Source: Caldicellulosiruptor changbaiensis (GTDB lineage Bacteria; Bacillota; Thermoanaerobacteria; Caldicellulosiruptorales; Caldicellulosiruptoraceae). Taken from it: a stretch of DNA of 64,000 nt. The notes beneath the pieces were generated by a model. That model ran no database searches. It had not been told where the DNA came from and was given only the letters and a program-made list of their open reading frames with translations. Both the position numbers and the translations under genes were made by a program. The DNA is taken from assembly GCF_003999255.1 (NCBI RefSeq), contig NZ_CP034791.1, positions 2,334,501-2,398,500 of the forward strand. The letters run 5' to 3'. Below are positions 16,051 to 25,680 of the stretch, one piece after another (within the stretch, counting starts at the first letter, position 1; each line of letters opens with the position of its first letter).

Positions 16051-17845
16051 TCATAAACACCATCCACTCAAAAGTCAAAAATATTAGCGATAGTATCAAT
16101 AATATATCCTTCAAGAGATACGGAACTTTAGCATTGGTCTTTGCACCAGTTTCCGAAAAAGCTAAAGTAGCATCTGTCTTTTTTTCTTCAGATTCATCCA
16201 GAGCATAAGTAGGATAATTTACTGCAAATTTGTAGCTTGTGTTATTACTTAAATTCAAGGTATAAACTCCCAACCGGTCGTTTTTAGGAAGAATCAAAGG
16301 GTATGAAGCAAAATTCACAACTTCCCTTTTATTACTGGGTAGAATAATTTCAGCTTTTCCATCTGTATACGAAAAAACTTTTATTTCCTCGCCTGGATAG
16401 AATGTCATCTTCTCAAATGGCTGGTTCCCCCTAACAAAGTTATTTTTGATGTTGGTTATTAATATGGGAAAAGAGACTTTCAGCGGAAGGTCACTGTCGT
16501 CAATTGCAAAGCCAATTAATACTGTAGGGAGGTTTTTTACTATACCAAAAGAAATAACCGGTTTGCCGAAAAGTTTTGCAACAGGTTCAAGTCTTTTATC
16601 ATCAATTGAGATTGCTTTTTGAACAGCAAATTCCATTCCATCAATGTTTCTTGAAATACTAGACTTTACAAATCTCGCATACCCCTCAATGTCTGTCTTA
16701 TTTCCTATTGATACTCCTAATAGTTTAGATACATCTTTGTCTTTAGATAAAATGAATATACAAGCTCCCTTTTTAGGAAACTTTTGAGGAACAATACCGT
16801 CAAATACGTATATATCAAAGCCATCAGCTATATTTTTTACATCTTGTAACTTGTACAGCTCAACATCATCAAAAGCTGAAAATGCCTTTTCCAAGAAAAA
16901 GTTTCCTTTGCCAACATACAAAACTTTCTTTTTAGTTGGCGGTGGGGCTAAAATTGTCCAAAAAATATTGTCTTCTCTTAAGCGGTCAGGATAGTTTATC
17001 CTTGCCCATACAACCTTGTAATTCCCTTTTATTTTCTCAAAAATCACACTCTCAGACTGCTTTGGCAAAAGCATCACGCTTTTTACACCAACAAGTTTTT
17101 GGTCTGCAAAAAGCTCAATCTCAAAACTTGCTCTCTTCAGTCCCCTGTTTGTAACCACCACAGCTGCATCAAATCCATCTTTGAAAGCAGAAAGTGAAAC
17201 ATTGTCTATACTAACATTATCATCTGGTTTTGGAAACTCAAATACATGTAGGTTATCTTGTACTTTTACCTTTTTGTCTGTAAACAAAAAGAAAGTATAA
17301 CTTGAGGTATCAAACAATTTTGAAATAACATTGATACTTTCTTTTAAGTTTGTGACATAATAGGTTGGCAGCACTTTACCAATAGAAATTTTTGCAAAAG
17401 AGGGAGAAACATCTTTTGCCAAAACCTCAATGCTATCAGAAAATGTGACAATGCTCACCTTAGAGTCTTTGAACAGTGTATCTAAAATACTTCTTGCAAT
17501 TTCTTTAGATTTTTCAAGATAGGTTTTGTTGTCATGTGTCAAGCAGTTCATTGTACTACCCACATCAAATGCAAAAATGACCTTCTTTTTGGTGTCTGTA
17601 ATAGAAATATATGGACCTGCAAGATTTAGTGAAAATGCAGCAAGTGTTAAAATCCCCAGTATTAAAAGAAGGCTTAGTCTCAGTTTTTGTGCCGGTTTTG
17701 ATACCCTCTTTTGTTTTTTTAACCTTTCCCACAAATAAGTGCTGGAAATGACCACCTTTTTATATTTTGGTCTTATCATGTACAACACAACAAGTACAGG
17801 TATGCTCAAAAGAAACAGTAAATACAGCGGCTGTGTGAATCTCAT
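16034..17845 (-). CDS. BatA-type membrane VWA protein
   Basis: A 603-residue protein starting with the BatA-like N-terminus (M-R-F-T-Q-P-L-Y-L-L-F-L-L-S-I-P-V-L) and two membrane segments (about 5-22 and 60-80). A VWA domain at about 85-220 follows, then a periplasm-side-like beta region and a C-terminal membrane segment near 578-598. The MIDAS motif is altered: F-D-V-G-S-T-M-N gives D-x-G-S-T rather than D-x-S-x-S, so metal binding may be weakened. GGAG lies seven bases before the ATG. It lies two bases after the DUF58 gene and overlaps the next VWA gene, so production is tightly coupled. Probably acts with MoxR, DUF58 and the second VWA protein at the membrane. Confidence 0.85.
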   Translation of the reverse strand: MRFTQPLYLLFLLSIPVLVVLYMIRPKYKKVVISSTYLWERLKKQKRVSKPAQKLRLSLLLILGILTLAAFSLNLAGPYISITDTKKKVIFAFDVGSTMNCLTHDNKTYLEKSKEIARSILDTLFKDSKVSIVTFSDSIEVLAKDVSPSFAKISIGKVLPTYYVTNLKESINVISKLFDTSSYTFFLFTDKKVKVQDNLHVFEFPKPDDNVSIDNVSLSAFKDGFDAAVVVTNRGLKRASFEIELFADQKLVGVKSVMLLPKQSESVIFEKIKGNYKVVWARINYPDRLREDNIFWTILAPPPTKKKVLYVGKGNFFLEKAFSAFDDVELYKLQDVKNIADGFDIYVFDGIVPQKFPKKGACIFILSKDKDVSKLLGVSIGNKTDIEGYARFVKSSISRNIDGMEFAVQKAISIDDKRLEPVAKLFGKPVISFGIVKNLPTVLIGFAIDDSDLPLKVSFPILITNIKNNFVRGNQPFEKMTFYPGEEIKVFSYTDGKAEIILPSNKREVVNFASYPLILPKNDRLGVYTLNLSNNTSYKFAVNYPTYALDESEEKKTDATLAFSETGAKTNAKVPYLLKDILLILSLIFLTFEWMVFMNENKS

Positions 17846-17847
17846 TT

Positions 17848-18708
17848 TTATACTCCAACCATCCCAAACAAGATTTTATTTAGATTATCAGATGTCAAAA
17901 TCTCATAAAACCTTCCATTTGCTTTTTGAACCAGCTCTTTCAATGTATTTTGAAGATTTCTTAACTCTTGCTGATACCATTTGATTAAGGCATCAGAAAT
18001 CTCAATATTGACCTTTTTATTACTTTCACTATCAATAAGCTCGCAAAATGAATAATCAAATTGAGGAAACACTTCAAGCCTGTCTAACACCTGACAGCAA
18101 TATACAAACGAAGACTTTCTCAAAAGAATTTTCAAAACATTCTCTGCACCTTCGAATAAAAAGTCAGAAAAGATAAATGAAATACTTTTTCGCGGAATAA
18201 AGACATTTTTGATATTATCAAAATTTGCCAAACCTTCAAATTGTGCATCCTCCAAGAACTTTACAATCTTTGCAAAACTTTGCTTGCTTTTAAAATGACC
18301 TGAGTGCAAAATATGGTCCTCTTTGACCAAAAATATATTGACACCATCAAGTTGCGACAAAGCAATATAACAAAGGCATGCAACAAGCGCTTTTGCCATA
18401 TCACCCTTTTTTGTGGTGCTACCAAAGTCCATTGATTTTGACATATCAATAAAAAAATTATATGTTGTTTGTCTTTCTTGCTCAAAAAGTTTAACATAAA
18501 GTCTTTGAGTTGCTGCATATATCTTGAAATTCACCTTTCTAAAGTCATCACCCGGTATGTATTCCCGATGGTCACTGAACTCAAGGGAATTCCCACGCCC
18601 TTTTGCTTTCTGCTGACCTTCAAATTGCGAAGTTATACTTATATTAAATTCGAACTTCAAATTGCTGATACTTGCAAGAAGCTTGTCATCAACAAGTCCG
18701 CCAAACAT
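17848..18708 (-). CDS. DUF58-domain protein
   Basis: A 286-residue soluble protein with the DUF58 hallmark region (G-N-S-L-E-F-S-D-H-R-E-Y-I-P-G-D-D-F-R-K-V-N-F-K-I-Y-A-A) and a VWA-like fold with an intact MIDAS D-M-S-K-S. The start at 18708 is chosen because GTGGTGA lies seven bases upstream and the protein then begins M-F-G-G-L-V-D-D; a longer frame to 18915 would overlap moxR by 176 bases. DUF58 proteins are partners of MoxR AAA+ ATPases and are thought to link them to VWA clients. It follows the moxR gene by 31 bases. Confidence 0.9.
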   Translation of the reverse strand: MFGGLVDDKLLASISNLKFEFNISITSQFEGQQKAKGRGNSLEFSDHREYIPGDDFRKVNFKIYAATQRLYVKLFEQERQTTYNFFIDMSKSMDFGSTTKKGDMAKALVACLCYIALSQLDGVNIFLVKEDHILHSGHFKSKQSFAKIVKFLEDAQFEGLANFDNIKNVFIPRKSISFIFSDFLFEGAENVLKILLRKSSFVYCCQVLDRLEVFPQFDYSFCELIDSESNKKVNIEISDALIKWYQQELRNLQNTLKELVQKANGRFYEILTSDNLNKILFGMVGV

Positions 18709-18739
18709 TAAAATATCACCACTTTTGCTTATAACCTTT

Positions 18740-19723
18740 TTACCATTCTTTAAGACTTTGCAAAATCTCCTCAACAATATCAGCAGGTTTTTTACCTTCT
18801 GAGATTGCCTCAAAGTTAAGTCCAATTCTGTGGCAAAGAACGCTTTTAGCCAAACTTTTAATATCATCAAATGCAACATTCGGCCTTCCTTCAAATAGTG
18901 CATTTGCCTTTGCACCTAAGACAATGTGCTGTAAAGCCCTTGGACCTGCTCCAAACCTCAAGTATTTTTTTGCAATCTCATTTTGCTCTATATGTGGCTG
19001 TGTACTCATAACAAGCCTTGCAGCATACTCCAAAACTGGCCTTGCAATCGGTACTTTTCTGATTATCTCTCCAATTTGAATTATCTCTTGTGCCTCAATT
19101 ATTTTATTTGGCTCTGGCATTTGACTTTCAGTTGTCAGGTTGACAATTTCAATCATCTCATCAAAGCCAGGAAGTGGAACATCCACTTTAAACATGAACC
19201 TATCCTGCTGTGCTTCAGGAAGTGGATATGTCCCTTCCTGTTCAAGAGGATTTTGCGTTGCAAGCACAAAAAACGGCTCATCAAGCTTGTAAGTTGTGCC
19301 CATAACAGTGACGGTTTTTTCTTGCATGGCTTCTAACAATGCCGATTGCGTTTTTGGTGTTGCTCTATTTATCTCATCAGCCAGAATGATATTAGCAAAT
19401 ATCGGACCTTTTTGAAACGTAAAATTTAAAAAACCATCTTTGTCTTTGGAAATTATATTTGTACCCACAATGTCTGATGGCATTAAGTCAGGAGTAAATT
19501 GTATTCTGGAAAACTTGAGGTTTAAAACTTTTGCAATTGACTTTACCAAATGAGTCTTTCCCACGCCTGGCAGACCCTCTAAAAGAACATTTCCGCCGCA
19601 GAAGATAGCAATTAAGACCTTTCTGATAATATCTTTTTGCCCAATTATGACTTTGGTAATTTCACCTTCTATCTTGTTTAAAACTTCCATTGTATATTCA
19701 ATATTCTGTAAAATCAAATCCAT
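18740..19723 (-). CDS. MoxR-family AAA+ ATPase
   Basis: A 327-residue ATPase with Walker A G-L-P-G-V-G-K-T, Walker B I-I-L-A-D-E-I-N-R-A, sensor 1 F-V-L-A-T-Q-N-P and the C-terminal G-A-G-P-R-A-L segment with sensor 2 Arg. MoxR proteins act as chaperone-like ATPases that mature or load metal cofactors into enzyme complexes, working with VWA proteins. GAGGTGA almost touches the ATG at 19723; a TTG two codons later (19717) has better spacing and may be the true start. It is the fifth gene of the operon, directly after the Ser-rich membrane protein (stop one base upstream) and before DUF58. Confidence 0.95.
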   Translation of the reverse strand: MDLILQNIEYTMEVLNKIEGEITKVIIGQKDIIRKVLIAIFCGGNVLLEGLPGVGKTHLVKSIAKVLNLKFSRIQFTPDLMPSDIVGTNIISKDKDGFLNFTFQKGPIFANIILADEINRATPKTQSALLEAMQEKTVTVMGTTYKLDEPFFVLATQNPLEQEGTYPLPEAQQDRFMFKVDVPLPGFDEMIEIVNLTTESQMPEPNKIIEAQEIIQIGEIIRKVPIARPVLEYAARLVMSTQPHIEQNEIAKKYLRFGAGPRALQHIVLGAKANALFEGRPNVAFDDIKSLAKSVLCHRIGLNFEAISEGKKPADIVEEILQSLKEW

Positions 19724-19724
19724 C

Positions 19725-21212
19725 TCACCTCGAATTTTCTAAGCTTTCAAAATACCTCTTTGTTATCTCTTTTGCCCATGCTGGAACTTCATCAGTTTCA
19801 AGATACTCGTTTGCCTCTTTTTTGTACTCTGAAAAAACACTGTTAAAGTTAAGCTTTTGGCCTCTTTCACCAACTCCCTCTTTCTGGACCAGCTTCCCAC
19901 TTTCCTTGCCAGTATTAAGTACAGCTTGGTTTGAAGCCTCTATATCATGTAGATTTTTTGTAAAAATTTGCGGTGGTGATACCAAAGAAGATGTCGGTGG
20001 AATTGCTGCACCAAGCCCTCCTCTTTCATTTCCTATATTATCCATCTGTACTTGCCCAGCTCTGCCTGTTGACTGCTGGCTGCCAGCCTGTCCATCGCCG
20101 GTACTATTCCTTGAGTTGCCTTGTTGATTTCCTCTCCCTCCTCCGTTTGCTGTATTATTACTGCTGTCTTGTTGGCCCGTGCTACTTAGCTCTCCACTGC
20201 TGCTTGAGCTGTCCTGATTTTGCGAAGAACTTGAACTGATTGATGCTCTCTCAGAAGACTCTTCTGCTACCCCTGTTTTTGTCTGAGAACCTTGAGCAGA
20301 ATCTTTATTATTAGAACTATCTTTTTCAGTGGTATCTTGTCCATTTGATAAAGATGAATTTGAAACTTTGCCATTGTTTTTAGCTGAAGAATTTTTTAAA
20401 GTAACAGCCCCATTTCTTTTTTGACCAAAACTTTCTCCTTTGGCAAGATAATCTTGAAGTCTGGTTGCAGCAGAAACAAGCACAGAAGCTTTTAAATTTT
20501 CCTTTTTCAAATTTTCAAGCAAAAACCACGCCTTCTGCTTTGCAAGGTTCATTTCACCTTTGGACTTTGCAATTTTTATCTCTTTTTTCATCTTCATGAT
20601 AATTTCATCTATTTTTCTTTTTTCTAACCCATTTAGTTTTAGATTTTTGAAAACCTCTTTTTTGACACCTTCAATTTTATTTATTTCATTTTTCTTCTCA
20701 ACATTCAAAACGTGCAGCCTTTCTGCCTCTTTCATCTTCGGATTGGGAATGCTAAGAATTACTGTAAATGACAAAACTACAAATAGAGCAGCTGCCCATT
20801 TTCTTACATCAAGCTGTGGTTTTATAACCTTTCTCAAATCTATGTTTCTAATTATATGGGCAGCTGAGCTTTTGACATACTTAGAAATCTCATCACAGCT
20901 GTCAATTAATTCTAAGGAAGTTGTAATTATCTCTTTAAATCCAAAGCTGTCAATCAAGAGTGCTGTTTTTTCAAGCGAGGGTTTGCTTTTAATAATGTAA
21001 ATTAAATAACCAAGAAAAAGAAATATACTAATTCCTATTTGAAAATGCCATTTAAAATACACTGGCACTTTTCTTGACAAAAACTCTATTATTAAGTTCT
21101 GCACAGAACAAATTACAACAAATATCCAGAGCTTAGATAAAAATATGCAAAACATTTGCCTTTTTTGCACTCTTTTTAAAAATTCCAAAATCAAATCTCC
21201 GCCATCTTTCAT
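19725..21212 (-). CDS. Membrane protein with long Ser/Asn/Gly-rich low-complexity region
   Basis: A 495-residue protein of unknown family. Two membrane segments near residues 22-45 and 52-70 and a third near 140-157 are followed by a charged, Lys/Glu-rich helical region (about 165-240). A low-complexity tract (about 265-400) made of Ser, Gly, Asn, Gln and Thr comes next, and then a closing segment with E-V-P-A-W-A-K-E-I-T-K-R-Y-F-E-S-L. The layout suggests a DUF4175-like protein: membrane anchor, coiled region, flexible linker and a short terminal peptide that could be the docking site for MoxR or VWA partners. AAAGGTG precedes the ATG by eight bases. It starts two bases after the ABC permease stop. 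Confidence 0.75.
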   Translation of the reverse strand: MKDGGDLILEFLKRVQKRQMFCIFLSKLWIFVVICSVQNLIIEFLSRKVPVYFKWHFQIGISIFLFLGYLIYIIKSKPSLEKTALLIDSFGFKEIITTSLELIDSCDEISKYVKSSAAHIIRNIDLRKVIKPQLDVRKWAAALFVVLSFTVILSIPNPKMKEAERLHVLNVEKKNEINKIEGVKKEVFKNLKLNGLEKRKIDEIIMKMKKEIKIAKSKGEMNLAKQKAWFLLENLKKENLKASVLVSAATRLQDYLAKGESFGQKRNGAVTLKNSSAKNNGKVSNSSLSNGQDTTEKDSSNNKDSAQGSQTKTGVAEESSERASISSSSSQNQDSSSSSGELSSTGQQDSSNNTANGGGRGNQQGNSRNSTGDGQAGSQQSTGRAGQVQMDNIGNERGGLGAAIPPTSSLVSPPQIFTKNLHDIEASNQAVLNTGKESGKLVQKEGVGERGQKLNFNSVFSEYKKEANEYLETDEVPAWAKEITKRYFESLENSR

Positions 21213-21214
21213 TT

Positions 21215-22114
21215 TCAGACACCTTTAGCCCTTGTGTCTTTTCTGAAAAATCCTCTTCTTAGAGGATTTAAAAAGTAACTACTTAGAGCTATGTTAATAA
21301 ATGTTCCTATCAAACAAAGCAAAAAGTGAACTTGGTAACCTTTTACTTTATAACTATATGTAAAAAACAAGTCGCTTCTTCCAATTTGGGTAAATATATA
21401 TTCTACCAACGCAAAAAGAGGGCTCAAAGAGGTAAGCAAAAGTTTTATCAAATCAGCCTTCCTTGGCGGCTGAGATGGTAAAGCACTAATTACATCTGAT
21501 AAAGCTACTACTGAAATGTAACTTATTAATACTACAACAACCACAAAGACAATTACCACTACTGTTGCACCAATACTTCTTTTGAGTATTGTGGACATTA
21601 AAAGTCCTAAGGATCCATAAAATAAAATCAACACAAAAATATATACAAACATGCCCAATATATCTTGAAATTTCATAAGCCCATAAAGATAAAGTAAAGC
21701 ATATACCGGAAAGGTAGCAAAAAATAGAATTATAACCTCACCTGCCGCTGCAATCATCTTGCCTATTACTATTTCAAAGTTGCTCATGGTAGTTGAAAGA
21801 AGAATGTCAAGAGTTTGATTTTCTCTTTCCTTAGCTATCGCCTGTGAGGTTAAAATAACCATCAACATACCAAAAAAAGCTATTAAAAGGATAATTAAAA
21901 ATATCTGAAAGCCTATTGCATTAGTTTTATAAATTTCAACCTCAACAAACTCCTTGGCAAAGTTTTTCAAAAAAATAAAACTGAAAACTGTTATCAATAA
22001 AAGCCAGCCTGCCAGCGTCAAAGCAAATTTCATGCTTCTTGTTCTTTGTTTTATTTCCTTTGTAACAATTGGATTTGCAAATATTGATCTTAAAAATCTT
22101 TTTATTTTTTGCAA
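21215..22114 (-). CDS. ABC-2 type transporter permease
   Basis: A 299-residue membrane protein with six hydrophobic segments and the N-terminal N-P-I-V-T-K-E-I-K-Q-R-T-R typical of ABC-2 permeases related to NatB/gliding-type transporters. The central S-Q-A-I-A-K-E-R-E-N-Q-T-L-D-I-L-L-S-T is the hallmark coupling segment. Start codon is TTG at 22114 with AGGAG about ten bases upstream. It follows its ATPase partner by 31 bases. Together they probably export or position an envelope component; the substrate is not visible. Confidence 0.9.
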   Translation of the reverse strand: MQKIKRFLRSIFANPIVTKEIKQRTRSMKFALTLAGWLLLITVFSFIFLKNFAKEFVEVEIYKTNAIGFQIFLIILLIAFFGMLMVILTSQAIAKERENQTLDILLSTTMSNFEIVIGKMIAAAGEVIILFFATFPVYALLYLYGLMKFQDILGMFVYIFVLILFYGSLGLLMSTILKRSIGATVVVIVFVVVVVLISYISVVALSDVISALPSQPPRKADLIKLLLTSLSPLFALVEYIFTQIGRSDLFFTYSYKVKGYQVHFLLCLIGTFINIALSSYFLNPLRRGFFRKDTRAKGV

Positions 22115-22145
22115 AACCTCATCACTCCTCTACCCTATAAAATTC

Positions 22146-23078
22146 TCAGTTTTCAACCTCTTGAATTGCTTTCATAAACGCCTCTTCCAAACTGCCTTCA
22201 ACAAGTCCTACTTCACATACTCTTGCTCCCCTGTCAATCAAGCCTTTTATAAGCAAGAACATATCATTATCATCACCGTCAAAACTCAAAATGTAGCCAT
22301 TTTCTATTACCTGAACATTCGACACAGCAGGAAATTCCTTAAATACTGTAAGTGCTTCTTCAAAATCCTCTGCAAATCTTACCTTTATCCTCTTTGTTCC
22401 ATGAGCTAACATCGTAATTTGTGCAATATCGCCTTGAGCAACCATCCTACCCTGATTTATTATGCCAACATGTGTACAAAGTTCAGAAAGCTCTGGTAAG
22501 ATATGTGAACTTATTATAATCGTCTTTCCCATATCTTTTAGGTTTTTTAATATCTCTTTCATCTCAATTCTTGACTGTGGGTCCATTCCAGAAGCCGGTT
22601 CATCAAGCACAAGAAGCAAAGGATTGTGAATAAGACATCGTGCTAAGCACAGTCTCTGTTTCATACCACGCGAAAGGGAGTCAACAAAGTCATATTTTTT
22701 ATCTGTCAAGCGGACAAGTTCAAGAAGGTCATCTGTTATTTTCTGAGCTTTTGTACCTTTTATTCGGTATGCGTGGGCAAAAAATTCTAAATATTCATTC
22801 ACTTTAAGATTGTCATACACACCAAAAAAGTCAGGCATATAACCAATTAGCGCCTTTACTTTGCTTAAGTTTTTGGAGATGTCCATACCATTAATTTTAA
22901 CACATCCACCGTCTGCTCTTAAAAGCCCGCACATAATCTTCATTGTTGTTGTTTTTCCAGCACCATTTGGACCAACAAATCCAAATATTTGACCTTCTTC
23001 AACCGAAAACGAAAGATTGTCAACAGCCTTTTTCTTCCCATAAAACTTTGTCAAACCTTCTATCTCCAAAAGCGGCAT
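22146..23078 (-). CDS. ABC transporter ATP-binding protein
   Basis: A 310-residue ATPase with Walker A G-P-N-G-A-G-K-T-T, signature S-L-S-R-G-M-K-Q-R-L, Walker B L-L-V-L-D-E-P-A-S-G-M-D-P and switch His (I-I-S-S-H-I-L-P). The C-terminal 80 residues form the extra domain found in NatA/CcmA-type exporters. It is the second gene of the operon and pairs with the ABC-2 permease that follows. The preceding gene's stop lies two bases before its ATG, so the three membrane-related genes are translated as a unit. Confidence 0.95.
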   Translation of the reverse strand: MPLLEIEGLTKFYGKKKAVDNLSFSVEEGQIFGFVGPNGAGKTTTMKIMCGLLRADGGCVKINGMDISKNLSKVKALIGYMPDFFGVYDNLKVNEYLEFFAHAYRIKGTKAQKITDDLLELVRLTDKKYDFVDSLSRGMKQRLCLARCLIHNPLLLVLDEPASGMDPQSRIEMKEILKNLKDMGKTIIISSHILPELSELCTHVGIINQGRMVAQGDIAQITMLAHGTKRIKVRFAEDFEEALTVFKEFPAVSNVQVIENGYILSFDGDDNDMFLLIKGLIDRGARVCEVGLVEGSLEEAFMKAIQEVEN

Positions 23079-23080
23079 TT

Positions 23081-25495
23081 TTACTTTCCACCACCTTCTA
23101 CAGAAATAAGAGGAATGCTTGCAACTGAAGAATTATCAAATCCAACTACCTTAATGCGTAATTTTCCTCTATAAAGATATTTGCCAAAATCACTTTCTGA
23201 AATTAAGATAGCCTTGCTCAAATCAACTCTATCCCATTTCTTGCTTTTGAAGTTGTAAATAAATTCATTTACATTATTTCTCCCATACAATGAATCATTT
23301 CTGACCGAGACCTTTTTAACATCTTCTAAAACACTTGCAACGTTGTACTCTATCTCTATCTCTCCTTTTCCATAATAAGATACTTGAACACCCGGTCCAT
23401 AGGAAGTTGAATTTTGGAATGTATTTTTAATAATTACCGGAACTATAATGCCATAAGGAATAACCATTTTTCCATCAACAAGCCACGTTGGTTTTATGTC
23501 AACTCTGAAAATTGCTTCACCTCTGGTTTTCACCAATTTAGAATTTACTTTTAACTGCGAATCATTGAAATTTCTGATATAACCTATTGCATAAAAATTT
23601 GAATAATTATTTTCTGGTATTGATGTTATACAAAGGTCTACTAACCTATTAATGTACATATAGTTTAATTGTCTGTTCTTGTTAAAATTATAAAGCTGGT
23701 TTCTAATTCCATTTGCAATATCAGTGCCTATATTTGAAAAGGACTTTACAACCTTAGCATAGGGTTTTAGATTCTCTACATAAGCCATGTTGTTAGACAA
23801 AAATACAAACAAATGGTTAATTTCATAGTTTGATTTATTTTCTATCTCTACAGATGGTTTTAAAATATCCTTTAAATTTAACTTCATCTCAACTAAAGGA
23901 CTGGGAAGTTCATAAGTTTCTAAGTCCCTTACAAACTTTACAGAAAATGCTGGAACATTTTTAAAGATAATCTTTTCCCATGGATAATACTCAAAATCAT
24001 TTGCATAATCCCTGTTCACAACAAATGCTTTGAAAGATTTGACCAATGGCTCTATCTTTTGACTGTTAGCACCTTCAATTTCTAAGTTAGTCTTAAGTGG
24101 TGTAAAAATCTGGTAATACTTATTCGCTATATATCCTTTCCTGTCGGTGTTGTAAACAATAAAGTTTGTTTCTGTAATGCTTGGCTGTTTAATTTTATAC
24201 ACATTAGCAACACCAAATATAACTCCTGTCCAAACTATACTTCCAAACAATATAAATTGCCATGTAAGGTGACGTCTATTAAACTTTTTTAGTATCAAAT
24301 AGTTCCCAAAGCTAATTACAAAAATGTATATAACTATCAAAATAATTATCAAACCATTCTGAGGCCATTTTACGTTTACTGCTAAATTGTAAATTGAGTT
24401 ACTTACACCCAAGGAGTAAGAGTAAGAGGTAGAATTTGTAATAATCCCTTGAAAAAACTTTGAATATTCAGAATAACAACTTTGTAGTAGAAACCCTAAT
24501 AATTTATCTCTCTTTTCTGCCGGTATGTCCATTTCAAATGGGTCAAATGAGGTTACCAGCACAACGCCATTGCCAATTATCTTTCGCTGAATATGTAACT
24601 GACTTATCTTTTCTCCATCTTTTAAAACAAAATCCACAAATCTTGTATCATTCAAGACAATATCTTCTGAATTTTCTTTATCCACCTCGACAGAGGTATA
24701 ATTGACCTGTTGTTCATCTATATTAAGACTGATATCTCCCTTTTTAATACCCATAATTTTCCCTTCTAAAAAGTTATCTTTAAAAATTGACAAATTCTTT
24801 TGATAATTTTCTCCCAAGAATATAATTAACTTGCCACCTCTAATAATATAATTTTTTAACGCTCTGTATTGATCAGCAGAAAGATTTGAAGTTTTATAAT
24901 TATGAATTATTATGGTATCAAATCTCTCTAATAACGATGAGGTTATAGGAAAATTTGAACTATCCAATAAAACCACAGTGATACTGCTTGTTGCTTGTTG
25001 AGATGGCTTTATCAAATATTTTACTTTATCCTTTTGGTCTGAAAGAAGACCAATGCTCAAATTATATCCTTTCTTAGGCGGGACTATCTGCTTGTTTAAA
25101 ATCACATCTCCTTTTGAATTGTAAATTTTAACATATATTGCAGAATATATCATGTCGCCAAAACACATGGGTAGAATAATAGACTTTTTTGAATTTGCTG
25201 CAAGCTCAAATTCCTTTGAAAAACTAAACTTTTTTTCCTTTGGTCTTGAAGCTACCGGAGTGGCAAATGCGTCATTTTTGGGCTCCCACCATTCAACAGA
25301 AATTTTGCCCTTGAAGTAGTCTTGACTTTTGTTTTGTAAAGTTATCTTAAGCTCAATTAAATTGTATAAATTTACTTTGTTATCAATTCCATATTCAATA
25401 TTGGTAATTTCTATACTGTTATTAGCATATGTAATACTCTCTCCTATCAGTAAAAACAAAAAAATAAATAAGACAACAACCAGCCTTTTTCTCAT
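23081..25495 (-). CDS. Large exported membrane protein, first gene of the MoxR/VWA/ABC operon
   Basis: An 804-residue protein. An N-terminal signal peptide (R-K-R-L-V-V-V-L-F-I-F-L-F-L-L-I-G-E-S-I-T-Y-A) leads into a beta-rich extracytoplasmic domain that opens like a CARDB/immunoglobulin-type fold (I-E-L-K-I-T-L-Q-N-K-S). A GATase1-like segment follows near 185-240 (L-K-N-Y-I-I-R-G-G-K-L-I-I-F-L-G-E). One strong membrane helix lies near 375-395 and a long beta-rich C-terminal domain after it. ATG at 25495 is chosen since AAAGGAG lies ten bases upstream. Resembles the large protein that often accompanies ABC-2/MoxR clusters in clostridia; function unknown, presumably the envelope client or scaffold. 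Confidence 0.75.
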   Translation of the reverse strand: MRKRLVVVLFIFLFLLIGESITYANNSIEITNIEYGIDNKVNLYNLIELKITLQNKSQDYFKGKISVEWWEPKNDAFATPVASRPKEKKFSFSKEFELAANSKKSIILPMCFGDMIYSAIYVKIYNSKGDVILNKQIVPPKKGYNLSIGLLSDQKDKVKYLIKPSQQATSSITVVLLDSSNFPITSSLLERFDTIIIHNYKTSNLSADQYRALKNYIIRGGKLIIFLGENYQKNLSIFKDNFLEGKIMGIKKGDISLNIDEQQVNYTSVEVDKENSEDIVLNDTRFVDFVLKDGEKISQLHIQRKIIGNGVVLVTSFDPFEMDIPAEKRDKLLGFLLQSCYSEYSKFFQGIITNSTSYSYSLGVSNSIYNLAVNVKWPQNGLIIILIVIYIFVISFGNYLILKKFNRRHLTWQFILFGSIVWTGVIFGVANVYKIKQPSITETNFIVYNTDRKGYIANKYYQIFTPLKTNLEIEGANSQKIEPLVKSFKAFVVNRDYANDFEYYPWEKIIFKNVPAFSVKFVRDLETYELPSPLVEMKLNLKDILKPSVEIENKSNYEINHLFVFLSNNMAYVENLKPYAKVVKSFSNIGTDIANGIRNQLYNFNKNRQLNYMYINRLVDLCITSIPENNYSNFYAIGYIRNFNDSQLKVNSKLVKTRGEAIFRVDIKPTWLVDGKMVIPYGIIVPVIIKNTFQNSTSYGPGVQVSYYGKGEIEIEYNVASVLEDVKKVSVRNDSLYGRNNVNEFIYNFKSKKWDRVDLSKAILISESDFGKYLYRGKLRIKVVGFDNSSVASIPLISVEGGGK

Positions 25496-25558
25496 CTGTT
25501 TAATCTCCTTTCGCACAGGTTTATTTTTAAAGCCCTTTCAAAAATTACTACTTTATAT

Positions 25559-25586
25559 ATTCTATCAAATTTTGCTTTTTTGTCAA
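25559..25586 (-). promoter_or_regulatory. Promoter of the eight-gene ABC/MoxR/VWA operon
   Basis: On the minus strand -35 TTGACA (25581-25586) and -10 TAGAAT (25559-25564) are 16 bases apart, about 64 bases before the start at 25495. No terminator hairpin is visible between this promoter and the stop of the upstream dynamin-like gene at 25681, so readthrough from that gene is possible. Confidence 0.7.
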
Positions 25587-25680
25587 TTTAAACGTACATA
25601 AAATCAAAAATGTTATGTGCTGTAGTTACTGAGTAAATATACATTAAAAAAGAATAATTAAAGTCCGAGCTGGTTCTGTC

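Noticed and set aside
17848-18915. Long version of the DUF58 protein starting at 18915
   Set aside because: The extra 69 residues read like out-of-frame moxR sequence and a good ribosome site precedes 18708.
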